A stretch of 64,000 bases of DNA from Symsagittifera roscoffensis (taxonomy: Eukaryota; Xenacoelomorpha; Acoela; Convolutidae). Made by a program: the position numbers and the translations under genes. A model generated the notes under the pieces. That model had not been told where the DNA came from. It was given only the letters and a program-made list of their open reading frames with translations, and ran no database searches. Shown here piece by piece: positions 11,594-23,501 of this stretch. Position 1 is the stretch's first letter; every line of letters starts with the position of its first letter. The stretch is from assembly GCF_963678635.1 (NCBI RefSeq), contig NC_087069.1:10995206-11059205 (forward strand), written 5' to 3'.

Positions 11594-12422
11594 TCAGTTA
11601 TGTAATCTGTTACTTTCGTGATGTTGTCCAAATAATGGAGGTGGTGCTACGAATTTATTCCAATCTAATCGCAGTTGTATGTTATTTGTTGAATTTTCTC
11701 TATATCTGGCGTCGAGATTTGTAGGAAAATTTGGAGGAAATGGTGTTTGTGAAAATGGAGTTAAAGAAGGAGTTGAAGGGAGTGACAGAGTTTCAGGTAG
11801 TGCTAGAGATGACTCAGATGAAACATCTATTGGATCGTTAACTAATTTTGGTTCGCCCTGAATTAAAGCTTGTGTCATCCAATATGCGAGGTGTTCTGTA
11901 GTGGCTGGGGGATTAAAAGGGTTTTCTCTGATTTGTTCAGATGCAGGAGTTGATCCTAAATCCTAAACAATCTGATGGGATGTTTGTTGTGTTTGTTTGT
12001 GATGGAGTCTGGGGAGTACTTTGAATTGTACTACTGGAAAGGTTTATAGGGTTTGTTGTTGGTGAATGAGGTATGTTGAATTGATCTATAGCGTTTTGTA
12101 AATTTCTGTTTTGTCTTGGATGAATATTTTGTCTGCTAATTTTGATCGTGTTTTGGTACTGAATTTGGTGTCTTGCTCTATTAAGATCTTGTTGTAGAGG
12201 GGGGTATATATTATATACTGGTTCGTATTGTGGTTCGCTTAGAGATGCTTGGCGAATTACTGGTTCTAGTGGTTCGGACAATCGTGCGTGTCTTTCTTCA
12301 AATATGTATGGATTATCTTGAAAAAATTTGCGTGTTGATGATTGGGGATTATTTATTGGTGTTGGTGAAGTTTCTTGGGAATGTTGTCGGTGGGGACTGG
12401 TGTGGGGGTTGTTGATTAGCAA
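11594..12422 (-). pseudogene. Two Pro/Ser/Asn-rich ORFs between integrase and Env-like region
   Basis: ORFs 12422-11937 (161 codons) and 11878-11594 (94 codons) are close together and probably one product split by stops near 11930. Both are rich in Pro, Ser, Thr, Asn and Gln, with a repeated LSEP motif in the first and FSQTPFPPNF in the second. Such composition is usual for gag N-termini or for pol-env spacers. No domain or membrane segment. Confidence 0.3.
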
Positions 12423-12429
12423 TTTTGGA

Positions 12430-13490
12430 AAATTTTTGAAATTACTATTTTTTTCATAAAGAAATTTTATGTTTGTTATATTTTATTTGGATGAAAAAGA
12501 TTTAAAGCATCGTGGCTAATTCAAAAGTTATGATAGCCTTATTTTGCACATTGTTAGTAGAGGGATGTTGAAAATGTGAGAAATATTGTAAAAAGAAGAA
12601 AAACATATGTTCTACTGAATAGATGTTGGAACATTTAGATAGTTATTTGAAATATCGTACCTGAGAAGGTGGTCAAGGATTTTGAAAAAATTGACGTAGG
12701 CTTGGGCTAGGGAAAAAATGAGGGAAAAATTGCAAAAAATTATCAGGGAAAGGATGAATAGTTCTAAAATGTCGACGAAAATGAAGTTTAAACAAGGTTT
12801 GAAAAAATTGAAAAGGATTGAAAAAAGTCCGAAAGAATATTTTGGAATTAGTCAACTGTTCGAGAAACAAGCACTTGAAGAACTGATTACTTCGTCGAAT
12901 TGTTTTTTTTATTTTTCGAGGCAAATTTCAAGTGTGGTCGGATTATTCATTGGTTTGTTTGACAAGCGGGTCGGGTTTCGGCAGTTTTTGGTGAAGAGAA
13001 ATTCTGAAGGCTCAGTAGGGTCTTCCTAGTTTTGTTGTTATTTATTGGATGATCGGGGGTATCTGAGAGATATTCGTACTTTAGGCTAAATGATCATGTT
13101 CATTTTGTTCTTTAGGCTAATTTAATATTTTTGCTTGAGGGAGTTTTTGGTTCTAAGTTGGGATAATATTGTTGATTTTTGTTCTACTTGACAGGGGAGG
13201 ATTGCATTATTGAGACTTTGTTTTTTTTCGGGTGTCAATTTTTACCGGTTTGCTTATTTTTGACCTGAAGGTCCTTTAGTTATAGTTAGAGATTGGCGTG
13301 AAGGTGATTGTTTGTCGGCTAAAGAAGTCGTGTCAAAATTAAAGTGATAATTCGGCAAAGGTTCTGATTGGCTAATTTTGAACTATTTTGTTCAAGTGCT
13401 GACAGCATGAACTTTTAAAAAATGTTCGGTTACTGAAACTATCTTCAAGAGGTGAAAATTTTAATTTAAATCAAAATTGGTTCTGAAATT
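12430..13490. other. Low-complexity interior of the provirus
   Basis: Contains overlapping open frames on both strands (12673-12924 minus, Phe-rich; 12718-13029 plus, Lys-rich) that mirror each other's composition. Neither shows a domain. I treat them as noncoding. Confidence 0.35.
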
Positions 13491-13499
13491 CAACCTTCA

Positions 13500-14415
13500 T
13501 TAATACTTTGGATTGTGGGATGAACGTTTTGTCATCTTTGCCTGGCTGATTTTGAAGCGCGATGGTTGTCTATGTGGAGATTTTTCGTTTTGTTCTTGTG
13601 GTAGAATTTTTTCTTCTGAGTTTCGATTTTTTCGTTCCGTTTGGGTTATTTTTTTTTTGTTATCCACACTTTTTGATGTTTCTCTGGGAAATTCTCCTTC
13701 GATAATATCTGATGGTTTTTGAATAGGGTTCATGTTAGCTCTTTGATTTTGTTCGTGATCTGAATTATTCTGAACAACTTTAAGTCCTGTAAACGAGTAT
13801 AATTGGGTCAGTTCGCGAAGAGCGTACTTTTTAGGATAACAAGGTAAAAGGTTGTTTCGATGTTGAAATACTTCTTTTCTGTTTAGGTCTTTAAGGTTGT
13901 ATGTTTCATCAGTGGGTTTATCAATTATTTGATATGGTAATTTTCGGAGTGGTTGTAGTTTTTTAGAAATTTTTTTTTGTGTAGTAGAGTTTGGAATTAA
14001 AACGTATGTTCCTATCTTTAAGTTTGAAGCTGGGGTAAATCGGGAGTTTGTTTGAGAATTAATATTTTGTCTTTGTAACAATTTTTGTTGCTTTCTGGTA
14101 GATTTCGTTGTGTTTCTTATCTCTGTTTAAAATCCATTCGGTGTGTGTACTGGAAGCTAATTATAAAGTTTGTGGATCATTAAAGTGATCTTCATCGTGG
14201 GTATGTCGTGGTATATTGTAACATATTGATTCTCATACAATGCATTTGCACTGTGCATTTATTGAAGAGTTTGCTGTGATCATTATTGGTTTCCGTGGTT
14301 TTTGGTTGAAAACCATTTCATAAGGTGATAGTCCTAAGGTTGTTGTGATTTGTGAATTATATGATACTGGTAATAGCTTTACAGCTGATGACCATTCAGT
14401 ATATCGTGTGTCGTT
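13500..14415 (-). pseudogene. Ty3/gypsy-type integrase C-terminal half
   Basis: From about 14415 the minus strand reads WSSAVKLLPVSYNSQI, then LGLSPYEMVFNQKPRKP, the standard end of a retroviral-type integrase core. The ORF 14081-13500 carries the C-terminal module: LKIGTYVLIPNS, KKLQPLRKLPYQIIDKP, TYNLKDL and the LPCYPKK end. It is followed by a long Lys/Gln/Asn-rich tail that probably belongs to the same product. The D,D,E catalytic region is absent: the sequence runs straight from the gag zinc knuckle into this part after a TGA. The copy is deleted and inactive. Confidence 0.7.
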
Positions 14416-14429
14416 TCCGTTAATGATTC

Positions 14430-15295
14430 ACTTAGATATTTGTTTTTGTCTGCATTCTGCAATGATGTGTCGTATGGCGGCAAAAATTACACTATTTTTG
14501 ATTGATGGCTTGCCTTTGAAGTTTGGGTTTAACTTGTAAATGTTCAAGATTTCAGTGATCTTTTCGGATAAATCTGTATCAGAGTCATTGACATTGTTTA
14601 TCTGTGAAGTAGTGGTTTGGACGTTGTTCACGTATTGTAGCTTTAGGTTTTCCGTTTCTTCTAATTTCATAGTGATTTCTGATCGCTCTGGTTTATCTAC
14701 TAGTTTCCTAAAGTCTAAATCTGGTTCTCGGATTGAGGAAGGGCGTGATGCTCTCTTTATTATTGATATTTTTCGCAATTGAGGTGTTAGAGTCATCATT
14801 AGGATTTCTGTCATTTTTGTATTGTTATAATCATGAGTATTAAGTGAGTATGTTTTTAGGACTAGTGTTTTAATTCTTACTGCAAGTTGTTTAATTGTTT
14901 CATTGGGTAGTCTACGAATATCATTGCATAAAACACTTTGATGTTGTTTATTTCTTTCTGAATCAATAATTTTTGAAAATTCTTGTGTGAATCTTTTTCA
15001 GTCTGATTTTATTTCTATAGGTGAAAATGAAAACCATTTTTGGGCTGCATCATCAAGTGTGGTTTGGATTAAAGCTGTGCGTTTATGTATCCAATTTTGA
15101 TTGAGCGGTGTGTTTACTGGGTCAGGTCCTCTATTTAGAATTAAATTTGCTGTGACTGCAGTTAAATAATCTTCTACAGATTATTCGGGATCTGTGCCTG
15201 TAAAGACCATTAGTGGCTTAATTGATTATATTGATGCATCCATTAGGTATGAATTTATAGTCATCTGTAGTGATTCTGCATTATTTGGCATTTAA
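14430..15295 (-). pseudogene. Gag capsid and zinc-knuckle region
   Basis: A frame beginning MPNNAESLQMTINSYLMDAS at about 15290 continues with LMVFTGTDPE, stop, SVEDYLTAVTANLILNRG, then WIHKRTALIQTTLDDAAQKW, the usual pattern of a Ty3/gypsy capsid N-terminal domain. It goes on through IRRLPNETIKQLA to ORF 14814-14428. That ORF ends with FKGKPSIKN and HIIAECRQKQ, a zinc knuckle in which the His-x4-Cys half survives while the first two Cys positions read as Ser and Phe. At least three in-frame stops occur (after MDASI, DPE and IKSD). Role when intact: particle formation and RNA binding. Confidence 0.7.
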
Positions 15296-15299
15296 GAAA

Positions 15300-17382
15300 C
15301 TTTTGTGAGCTGACTTTTTGTTACTTAATGTTGTTGTAAGTAATATGGCAGTAGAATTTTGTTATACATTTGAGTTGGTTGGTAGAATTGTGTATTCACT
15401 GGGTTTTGTTGTTGAAAATTATTATTATTTTGAGATGTTGGATTATTTCTAACTTGTCTTACTTGCTCATCTCGTATGTATGGTTCAAATTGTCTGGTTG
15501 GTCAAAATTGAAAGAACGAGGTCTTTGGTTTGAATAAAATTGTTGATGAGATTGAATATAATCTTCTTCATCGTCTGATGGAAAAAAAACTTGTTGGATA
15601 ATAATGAGGTTGATTTCTTGTTTGATACATATTTTTATGATGTTTAATTTTTTTCGAAAAAATGGTAATTTTCACTTTGTTTTTGTGAGGGTCGTCGTTG
15701 AGAAAAGAAGTTTACTGAAAATGAAGTCGTTTGTGGTATATTTTGACTTTGTGAGTATAAGTAGTTTTGAGTGTTTTTTGAAGGTTTTGTTGTTTTTGGT
15801 CCATTTACATAGGATTAATTATGTTCTGCAAAATTATTTCTGTGTGAAATTTCTTTTTGTTTGATGGTTTTGTTGCTGGTCGAAACGGTGAACAATCCAT
15901 TTGTGAATATTTTGGTGCAACTGAGGGTTTTACTGTTGATTGTATAACAGTTTGTTGTAGTGTTGGGTTTTTTAGTTTTGGAGTTGTAAAATTTGATTGA
16001 GTAGGTGAAATGCTTCGTTGTGCTTCTGTCGTTTTTTTTTGTTTCAACTATTTCTTTGCTTACAAAATGTGATGGAGTTTATATATTTGTTGTGTAAGAT
16101 TTCCTGTTCCATTTACGTTGTCATTATATATAAATGTAGAGTTTAAACTAATATTTCCTGTTCTTTCAGGGAAGAATGAATTCAAGTTTAAAGGTGTTGC
16201 GTCAATTGTAACTTAGTATACTGTAACATAATCTTTGTGAATAGAGATTGTGCTAATTGCCTGACTTGATATATCTGTTGGGATATTAATAAATGATTCA
16301 TGAGATTATTCAGGGTCCCAAACATAATCTGATTGTTTTGCTAATACGGTTTCATCATTTGTATTTTGTGGTCCAAAGTTTTTTTCTTGCTTGTGCAACA
16401 AGATCAATATTGTGACTAAAATAATACATTATGAACCATGCTAAGATATTTTGTAGATCGTGTTTAACATGTTGTTTTACAAAATTATTTGTTAGATTTT
16501 CTCGGACTGCATTGTCGAGATGTTTGAGTTGGTGAATCGTTTTGAGGTTCTTCCAAGTCTAATATCGATAAATAGCTATAGATAAGTGAGAATACATCAT
16601 TTGTAATTATTGAGTTTGCTCTCTGTGAGTTTTTCTGTCGTATGCTTTTGATGTATTGTGTAAAAATTTTTGAAATTTCAATATCTATGTCATCAGTTTG
16701 AATGAGATATTTGTCATGAAATGTATTTGGTGATTTGATTTCCATTGTGTAGATTCCATGTTGTGATATGAGACTACATATACCTTTGAGTTACGTGTCA
16801 AGGTTTTTTCTTCGATTTTTACATCGGGAAATTCTCTTGTGCATGGACTGTCTCCTTTTTCGAATAAACTTGCAATTAAATTTTTTAAAAAATTTAACTT
16901 GTCCTCGAGGTTCGGTTAATGGGTTTATTAAAAATGGGAGTACTGAGTTCTCTAGGTTATCTTCACTTCGAATCATTTTTGTGTTGTATGACTGTTAGCG
17001 TATATTTTTCAATATGTCTTATTGGTTGATTCCATTTGTACAGACGTATTGCTTGTTTGTGTAACGTTTTTTTTATTTTACATTTGCTTTTTATTGATGC
17101 TTGTGATGTGGTTTCTGAGTCAGAAAAAAAGATTTGTTCGTCAATTTGATGGGTTTTAACTATCGATTCCTTTAAATTGTGGAGTTCTTGTATTGCGGCT
17201 GTTTCTGATTCTGAGCCTGCTTTTCGTCTTTTCGAAAATCGTTTCCTAATAAATTGTTTTTGTTTGTTAAAAATTTTCTTACTTAGTGTTTGTCTTTTTG
17301 TTCTTATGTATCCTACTGATTGTCTGTGTGGTGTGATTACGAGGTCGTATTTTTCGTTGTCAATGAAACAATTGTGTAACAT
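15300..17382 (-). pseudogene. Gag N-terminal / leader ORFs
   Basis: Several minus-strand ORFs between the LTR and the capsid. 17382-16963 has a basic middle with KKIFNKQKQFIRKRFSKRRK. 16745-16485 has no recognisable domain. 16047-15805 is Pro/Gln-rich. A further stretch near 15590-15350 reads FFPSDDEEDY and is Gln/Asn-rich. Together they probably formed the N-terminal part of a long Gag or a separate accessory ORF before gag. Stops and shifts separate them. No diagnostic fold seen. Confidence 0.35.
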
Positions 17383-17696
17383 GATTGATTGTTTGTTTAC
17401 TAAATTATTTTTGACATAAGGTTTTGGATGATGGGTGCAAGATTTGGATTAGAATTTCTATTGTCTCAAACTGTTAGTGCTTACAATTTTCTGAGGTTAG
17501 CTTAACTTGGGTCGTGTAGTTGGGTTGGAGAGAAAGCGTATATCGATTCCTGGGAATGATTTTCACTTTCTCGTGAATAATTCTAAGTTATGATAGAGTT
17601 ACCTTATCTTACTTGCGGGTTGTGACTTGTGAGCAAGGGTTGGAGATCAGTAAGCCAATCCACAAGGTTCAGGTATAATTCGAACGCAAGTTAATT

Positions 17697-18641
17697 GTTG
17701 AATACTCTTTTATGACCTACTAAGTGTAAGTGTTTTAGCCTGGGTCATCTAAGAGGAGGGGCTCAAGTAAAGGACGAGTAACCGAAGTTCTTCACTGTTT
17801 ATCCTAATTAAAATGGTTAGTTTTTTTGAAAAATTGCTGTTAAATCTGGGTCTTTGATAAGGGTTGTGTAGTGAATCGACGTTTGAGGTCATTAGACACT
17901 AATTAAAAGGAGAGGGGGAAATCAAAATTGTTCTATATGACCCAAGGATAGGCCTTGATGATCAGAAATTTAAATATTCAGAAATTTTAAAGAGGATAAT
18001 TAATTTAAAGATCCAAGGAAAGCCTGGATGAACTGTTATTTTAAACGTACTATTATGAAATCGATTATTAGATTTCTTCCTAGCCGTAAGTCGTATCTTG
18101 TACGACGTCTTCTTCCAATACCGGGTAGTTCTCGTATCGTTCGAAATATTGGATCTGATTTATTGAAACGTTGAGAAATATCTTTTCAATTTTTATCATA
18201 TTACAGTTTTATGAAGTATTGTATTTGTCTAAATCTATTCCAATTTTTGTCTAATTCTAGGTTAGTTAAGGTCTGTTCGAGACTTTTTGGTCGCACCAGA
18301 TGAGTTATGTATCTTGTATTATACTCAAAGAGTAATTTCAGATAGATCACATTGTCTGCTCGTCACGTACATCTTATTTTCGGCAGGATAGATTCTCGCA
18401 ACTTCTTAGTCTAATACCGATCTTAATCTTACTCTTATATCTCCTGGTCTCAATAGATCTAGTGTACACCGGCTTACGCGAGTTGGTTCCAGAATGAAAA
18501 CAACTGTAATCTAAGTTTAATTCAAATTGTTTTGGTGTTGAAACTACAAGTAGTTTCAACACTTACAAATAAATAGGTTTGATTGGTTACTATTTAATAT
18601 TTTATAGAGATAAAATATCACAATAATAACCAATGACAAAT
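17697..18641 (-). repeat. LTR copy A of the provirus (inner)
   Basis: About 945 bases that align almost end to end with 18642-19620. Shared segments include gaggaggggctcaagt, gaccgaagttcttcactg-like and cgacgtcttcttccaatacc. It lacks the outermost bases (ctggttcca end) present in the other copy, so the junction at 18641/18642 is an internal LTR-LTR join. Confidence 0.75.
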
Positions 18642-19620
18642 ACGCAAGTAGTTTGTTAGATACTATTTTATGAACTACTAAGTTTAAGGGTTTTAGCCAG
18701 TGTCATCTAAGAGGAGGGGCTCAAGTGAAGGATGAGTAACCGAAGTTCTTCACTGTTTATCCTAATTAAATTGGTTAGTTTTTTTTGAAAAATTGCTGTT
18801 AAATCTGGGTCTTTCATAAGGGTTGTGTAGTGAATCGACGCTTGAGGTCATTAGACACTAATTAAAAGGAGAAGGGGAAATCAAAATTGTTCTATATGAC
18901 CCAAGGATAGGCCTTGATGATCAGAAATTTTATTATTCAGAACTTTTAAAGAGGATACTTAATTTAAAGATCCAAAGAAAGCCTGGATGAACTGTTATTT
19001 TAAACGTACTATCATGAAATCGATTATTAGATTTCTTCCTAGTCGTAAGTAGTTTCTTGTACGACGTCTTCTTCCAATACCGGGTAGTTCTCGTATTGTT
19101 CGAAATATTGGATCTGATCTATTGAAAAGTAGAGACATATCTATTAAGTTCTTATCATATAACAGTTTTATGAAATCTTGTATTTGTCTAATTTTAATCT
19201 AATTTTTGTCTAATTCTAGGTTAGTTAAGGTCTGTTTGAGACTTTTTGGTCGCACCAGATGAGTTATATATTTTGTATTATACTCATAGAGTAATTTCAG
19301 ATAGGGTACACCGCCTACTCGTCACGTACATCTTATTTTCGGCCGGATAGATTCGTGCAACTTCTTAGTCTAATACCGATTTTAATATTACTCTTATATC
19401 TCATAGTCTCAATAGATCTAGTGTACACCGGCTTACGCGAGTTGGTTCCAGATTGGGAACAACTGTAATCTAAGCTTAATTCAAATTGTTCTGGTGTTGA
19501 AACTACAAGTAGTTTCAACACTTACAAATAAATAGGTTTGATTGGTTAGTGTTTAATATTTCATAGAGATAAAATATCGCAGTAATAACCAATGATAAAC
19601 ACAAGTTTAGATCTGGTTCC
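18642..19620 (-). repeat. LTR copy B of the provirus (outer)
   Basis: Second tandem copy. It ends on the plus strand with caagtttagatctggttcca, the same end as the fragment at 4784, which gives a TG start on the minus strand. Differences from copy A are scattered single bases and small indels. Confidence 0.75.
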
Positions 19621-19917
19621 ACTATGAAAAAAAAACTAGTCATACATCTTTCATTCATTTTGCTAAAATGGTGTTATCGATTTTTCAAAGAAAATTCATC
19701 TTGTTTTGGCAAAACAGTCGGTGTATCGTGCCAAATATTTAAAAAAATTACTTTGAAAATGCGCCAAGAACTTCATTTGCTTTTGTATGACATGTTTATG
19801 AGTGCTCTGGTCAATGTCTGATATTTTGAAAATTCAAATTTAAAAAATAATTATCGTTGAAATTTTTTGCCAAATTCCAAAAATTTGCTACTTTCGTTAT
19901 ATATTTCTTACGACAGC

Positions 19918-20040
19918 TGTGAGACAATTCAGCTTGTTTTCTATGCATTGTAAACGCAAGACTGTCTAACCTTTCGAGACTCCAGATTTCAATAAACTAA
20001 GGTCTTCGTCAGTTGCGCTGGTTACGAACACAACCCAAAG
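19918..20040 (+). repeat. Diverged copy of the BEL LTR-like repeat
   Basis: Resembles 1710-1830: gcattgtaaacgcaagactgtc, gactccagatttcaataaactaagg, gttacgaacacaacc. No pol sequence adjoins it, so it may be a solo LTR piece. Confidence 0.5.
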
Positions 20041-21823
20041 TTTTCAGAAAAAATTTTAGAAAAAAAATGAAATAAAATTTTTTGGTTTATGGAGAAATTC
20101 TTGTCATACAATTGTCATGTATGGAAAAAGGCTTATCATAGAGATACAATTCTCTATACAATTATCTGTACGTTTGGAATTGTAAAGATATGTATGGTAA
20201 GACTTTTTTCATTTATGTAAACTGTAAGGTAAGAAGTTTTGGTCAAACCGGGTCACTTAAAACGAAATTGTTTTAGAAAAAGCCCTGCTGGTTTGGATTT
20301 TTTTTCAACGACAATTTTCTCAACACAACTTTGCATAAAAAGCATGAACAAAATCTTTTTTGGCAAAAACCTTTATTTTAAAGATATAATGTAAATAAAG
20401 CAAGAAGTTACTATAACCGAATGATGGTTTTAACTTTCAAATAGGAACAATTGAAGAAATATAATATACCTCGAAACTTCCGGTCAATACATCAAATTAA
20501 ACTAGATTTTTTATACATACTCGCCCTCTATCGTAAGAAACAAAGCTGAAGTAATACTGAGTATAATCTTTATTTGTAAAATTGAAAAACACATTTCAAG
20601 AAGTTTGGTTGAAAATCCATGACAACAGATCAGCGCAAGTGCAATAGATACTCTGTTGTGTTTCCGAAATAATTGATAAAAATTTTGAATGCTAGATGGT
20701 TTTTTCTTCAAAAAAACTTCGGCTTTTTGGCAAGTCATTTAGGGCTAAATTTTGACGTTTATCTCAGATATATTGATGTCCAACGCTGTTAGCAAAAAGA
20801 TTTGGAACTTAAAAAATTGGTCCATTTAAAATAATGAAGAAATAGAAGTTTGCTAGATGTTCCAACTACTGCGTAACTGTATGCCAAAACTATCACTTGA
20901 TTTTTTTCTAAATAGCGCCTGCGGCATTGAACTTAAAAACTTCATTAATCTTTCAAAATCGGATAAAAAATTCAAAAATTGAATCATCAGGAATCAATTG
21001 TTATTATACACTTAGCTTGTAAACACTTGTAAATTTTTGAAACAAAACTGCTGATAAGAAGCTTACAGAGCTGCTAGGGCGATATCATGAAGGAAGTTTA
21101 TTAGAACCCATATGATATCGAACCAGAGTACGTTGTATTCAGTATCGTACGGAGGAAGGCTGTGACTTAGAGTGCTTCTAAAACAAAACAAAAAAGATTT
21201 AAGGATATTCAGTCGGCAGAAATCAGATGTTCAATTGGCCAGGTAGTTCGATAAAGGAAAATTTTCATGAAAATTCCAGAAGTTACAGCGAAGAAACAAA
21301 AGATCAGGTTTAAATAGAAACAATACTGCTCGTATATCAGAGCAAATCCCTGAATTTTCCGACTACTCAATTATTGATATCGAATAGTTTCTGGGAAAAT
21401 TTATAAATTTTGGATAATATCAAAGTGTGAAATGCTGAGCCGTACGAAATTAATACTACCAATCCGATTAGCTAGCCTCAATTCAATTCGGAATGGTTTG
21501 TTGTGCGGGATAATTCGCCAAGCATTAATAGTTCGCGTTACGCTCTTAGCAATATCAATAAATTTTTCAGAGCGCGCATAATTTTGTCCAGAACATTGTC
21601 AACTTGGCCATTTGCCTATTTTCAAACCCCCTGAACTTTACAAAAACAATCGGAGTATTTTTATTTTTTAAAGTTTGAACTCAGGAAGTTGATTACTTCA
21701 ATGAGGTATAAAAAAATGTTTGTTGAAAACTATTTTTTCGGTTGGACAAAAATGACAGAATAAAAAACCACACCGAGCATAAATATTCCCTTTTCTTCGA
21801 AAGTCGGAAAAACTATGACTCAC
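20041..21823. other. Mostly noncoding; candidate downstream exon of the membrane gene at 20515-20690
   Basis: AT-rich with no clear genes. On the minus strand a frame with SIALALICCHGFSTKLLEMC and a second hydrophobic stretch LSITSALFLTIEGE ends at a GTATGT donor-like site (near 20522), so it could be an exon of the gene at 21824-22107. The intervening exon was not found. Confidence 0.25.
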
Positions 21824-22107
21824 ATTGCCCAAAGATTTGTATCTCCACAGAAATTTTCACCCTCCTTTTGAATGCAATATGTCAGGAAACCAGCTTCTAT
21901 TTTGTCAAAATTAAACTCGTCGAGAAGAGTCGTGTCGAGATGCCATAAAGAATAACGTCCTTTGTCCATGGCAGCCGAGAGAATTCCAATTAACGAAATT
22001 TGAAAGAAAACTGTAATTAAAAAGAAAAACAAGCGAAATAAAAGAAAAGTATTTATCATTGCTGACAATAAAGTTAAAATGGCTCGGGATGAAAATGATT
22101 GTTTCAC
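21824..22107 (-). CDS. Small membrane protein, first exon (paralogue of 56122-56556)
   Basis: ATG at 22107 opens a frame of about 95 codons that ends at a donor site, GGGCAAT|GTGAGT, at 21824. Residues about 10-50 are strongly hydrophobic (signal-anchor or first membrane segment). A conserved block follows: GILSAAM, SLWHLDTT, LDEFNFDKIEAGF, then a Cys. This block is shared with the gene at 56.1 kb, and the splice donor falls at the equivalent place. The layout of one N-terminal membrane segment, then a loop with a conserved Trp and Cys residues, recalls four-span claudin/PMP22-like proteins, but I see no family signature. Later exons are not located with confidence. Likely a functional or recently functional host gene. 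Confidence 0.6.
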
Positions 22108-22671
22108 TGCCTTAAGTACAAGACTTTGTCAACATACGCTAAATTTAACTAAATTCAGATCATGGGATCAAACCACTTACAAAAACACCTAATATGCAGC
22201 CAAGAAGCTGACCTTAATTATTTTTTCAAAAGATGACAACGATTATTGACAGATTTTTTTTTGCCATAATACTTATTTACAAAAATTTCTGCTTAAATAA
22301 ATTCGAGAAGAAGTGAAAAGATCTTGTTTTCACCATTCTTGTGAAATTTTCTCTAGCCATTCTCGCACGTTAAAAACAGAGCAATTAGTATTGATGGCGT
22401 CTTTAGATATTTTTTATGGTTGTATATATATTTGGGGTGAAAAAAATCCACTAAGCCCCCACCTCTTGTCTGCACCTGGAACAATTTTTCATTAATCCGA
22501 TTAAGAATTATTTCGTTACCAACTGAAGACCCAGAGAAGCTTGGGTTCCCTAGAAATTTGGTTTGGTTTTTTTTGCGTCAGTAGCCCCTGATCCTAGTAC
22601 GATGAGGAATATTTCGCCACTACATCTGGGTTACTATATGAATTGGTGTTTGTGTGTTTGTGGGGACGTGG
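22108..22671. other. Upstream region of the membrane-protein gene
   Basis: Contains no supported gene. It would hold the promoter of the minus-strand gene starting at 22107 and ends at the left boundary of the AT-palindrome element at 22672. No TATA or initiator motif stands out. Confidence 0.35.
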
Positions 22672-22689
22672 CGCACCGAGCGCCAATTG

Positions 22690-22840
22690 ATCATAATCGA
22701 TTATATTGTCATAATATAGTCAGTCTCTATAAAATGACAAAAAAATCGATTATAATCCATTAAAAATGGATTATAATCCTAATATTTTTCATGCCATTAA
22801 AATCGATTATAATAAAAATTAATAGATTTTAATGAATTTT
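22690..22840. repeat. AT-palindrome block 1
   Basis: Repeats of ataatcgattata, aatccattaaaaatggatta and aaaatcgattataata, a degenerate short array built on TAATCGATTA and GGATTATAATCC units. Confidence 0.7.
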
Positions 22841-22894
22841 TTCCAGGGGTTATTCATGAAATTTACAATTTTCTTCTAAGTTATCTGATCCCAA

Positions 22895-23110
22895 TTTATC
22901 CCCTACCAATTTTCTCCCAATTTACCACTTTTTTACCCACCCCCTCCCAATTTAACTCCATATATTACACCCCCCAGTTTATCCACCCCCCAGTTTATCC
23001 ATCCCCCCAGTTTATCCCTCTCTCCCAAATTATCCTCCGTTTATCCACCTATCCCCTCTGTTTACCCTCCAGCCCCACCCTCCCCCCATTTCCAGTTTTT
23101 CCCCTATTTC
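22895..23110. repeat. Pyrimidine-rich tandem stretch
   Basis: About 215 bases almost free of G on the plus strand, with repeated ccccccagtttatcc and tcccaatttaycc units. It lies between palindrome block 1 and the 5' LTR. Could be a microsatellite-like expansion; strand asymmetry is the only notable property. Confidence 0.65.
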
Positions 23111-23117
23111 AATACTC

Positions 23118-23400
23118 TGATTCCATTTTTGCAGTTTCTGTAGTGGCGGTAAGGTCGCCCACCACACGTGCTTAGTAATTTCACACGGTGCTATACCTAA
23201 TTTCACCAGTCTGCATATCGGCTTACGAATCACACCTATCTCTTTTCTTACGTTAGGTTAACAAACTCGAACTCTATTCGTTTTTGTCCTAGACATTTTC
23301 TGTGTATAAAATTAATTCACCTTTTCGGACATTATAAAAATCTAACTTCAGGCGTACATTACTTATACTTAATTCAAACTTCTCATTCAAACCCCCCGGC
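23118..23400 (+). repeat. 5' LTR of the nested gypsy
   Basis: Begins TGATTCC..TTTTTGCAG and shares gcagtttctgtagtggcg, aaggtcgcccacca, catatcgg.ttacgaatc and ttcggacattataaaaatct with the 3' copy. Overall similarity by eye is moderate, so the insertion is old. Confidence 0.8.
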
Positions 23401-23501
23401 TTACTCCCTTATTGGGACTTCTGGTTTGGACAATTCAGTCATGCTTCAGAAATAAAGGACAGTTTGAATGCTTCCCATATTCTTGCTGAACCTAGTGCGG
23501 G

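Larger units (their letters stand above)
4401..19620 (-). mobile_element. Env-bearing Ty3/gypsy-like provirus (minus strand), decayed
   Basis: Composite call. The minus-strand order is: LTRs (19620-17697), gag (about 17380-14430), integrase C-terminus (about 14410-13500), Pro-rich ORFs (12422-11594), Env-like region (about 11100-6350), truncated LTR (4784-4401). The two ends share the same LTR start, TGGAACCAGATCTAAACTTG on the minus strand. Protease, reverse transcriptase, RNase H and the integrase N-terminus are missing. Stops occur throughout, so the copy is dead. At about 15 kb it is long for its family because of the doubled LTR and duplicated Env-like part. I infer a single element from order and strand; nested insertions are not excluded. 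Confidence 0.6.

Noticed and set aside
12673-13029. Phe-rich minus ORF and Lys-rich plus ORF
   Set aside because: Mirror each other in A/T-rich low-complexity DNA; no domain on either strand.
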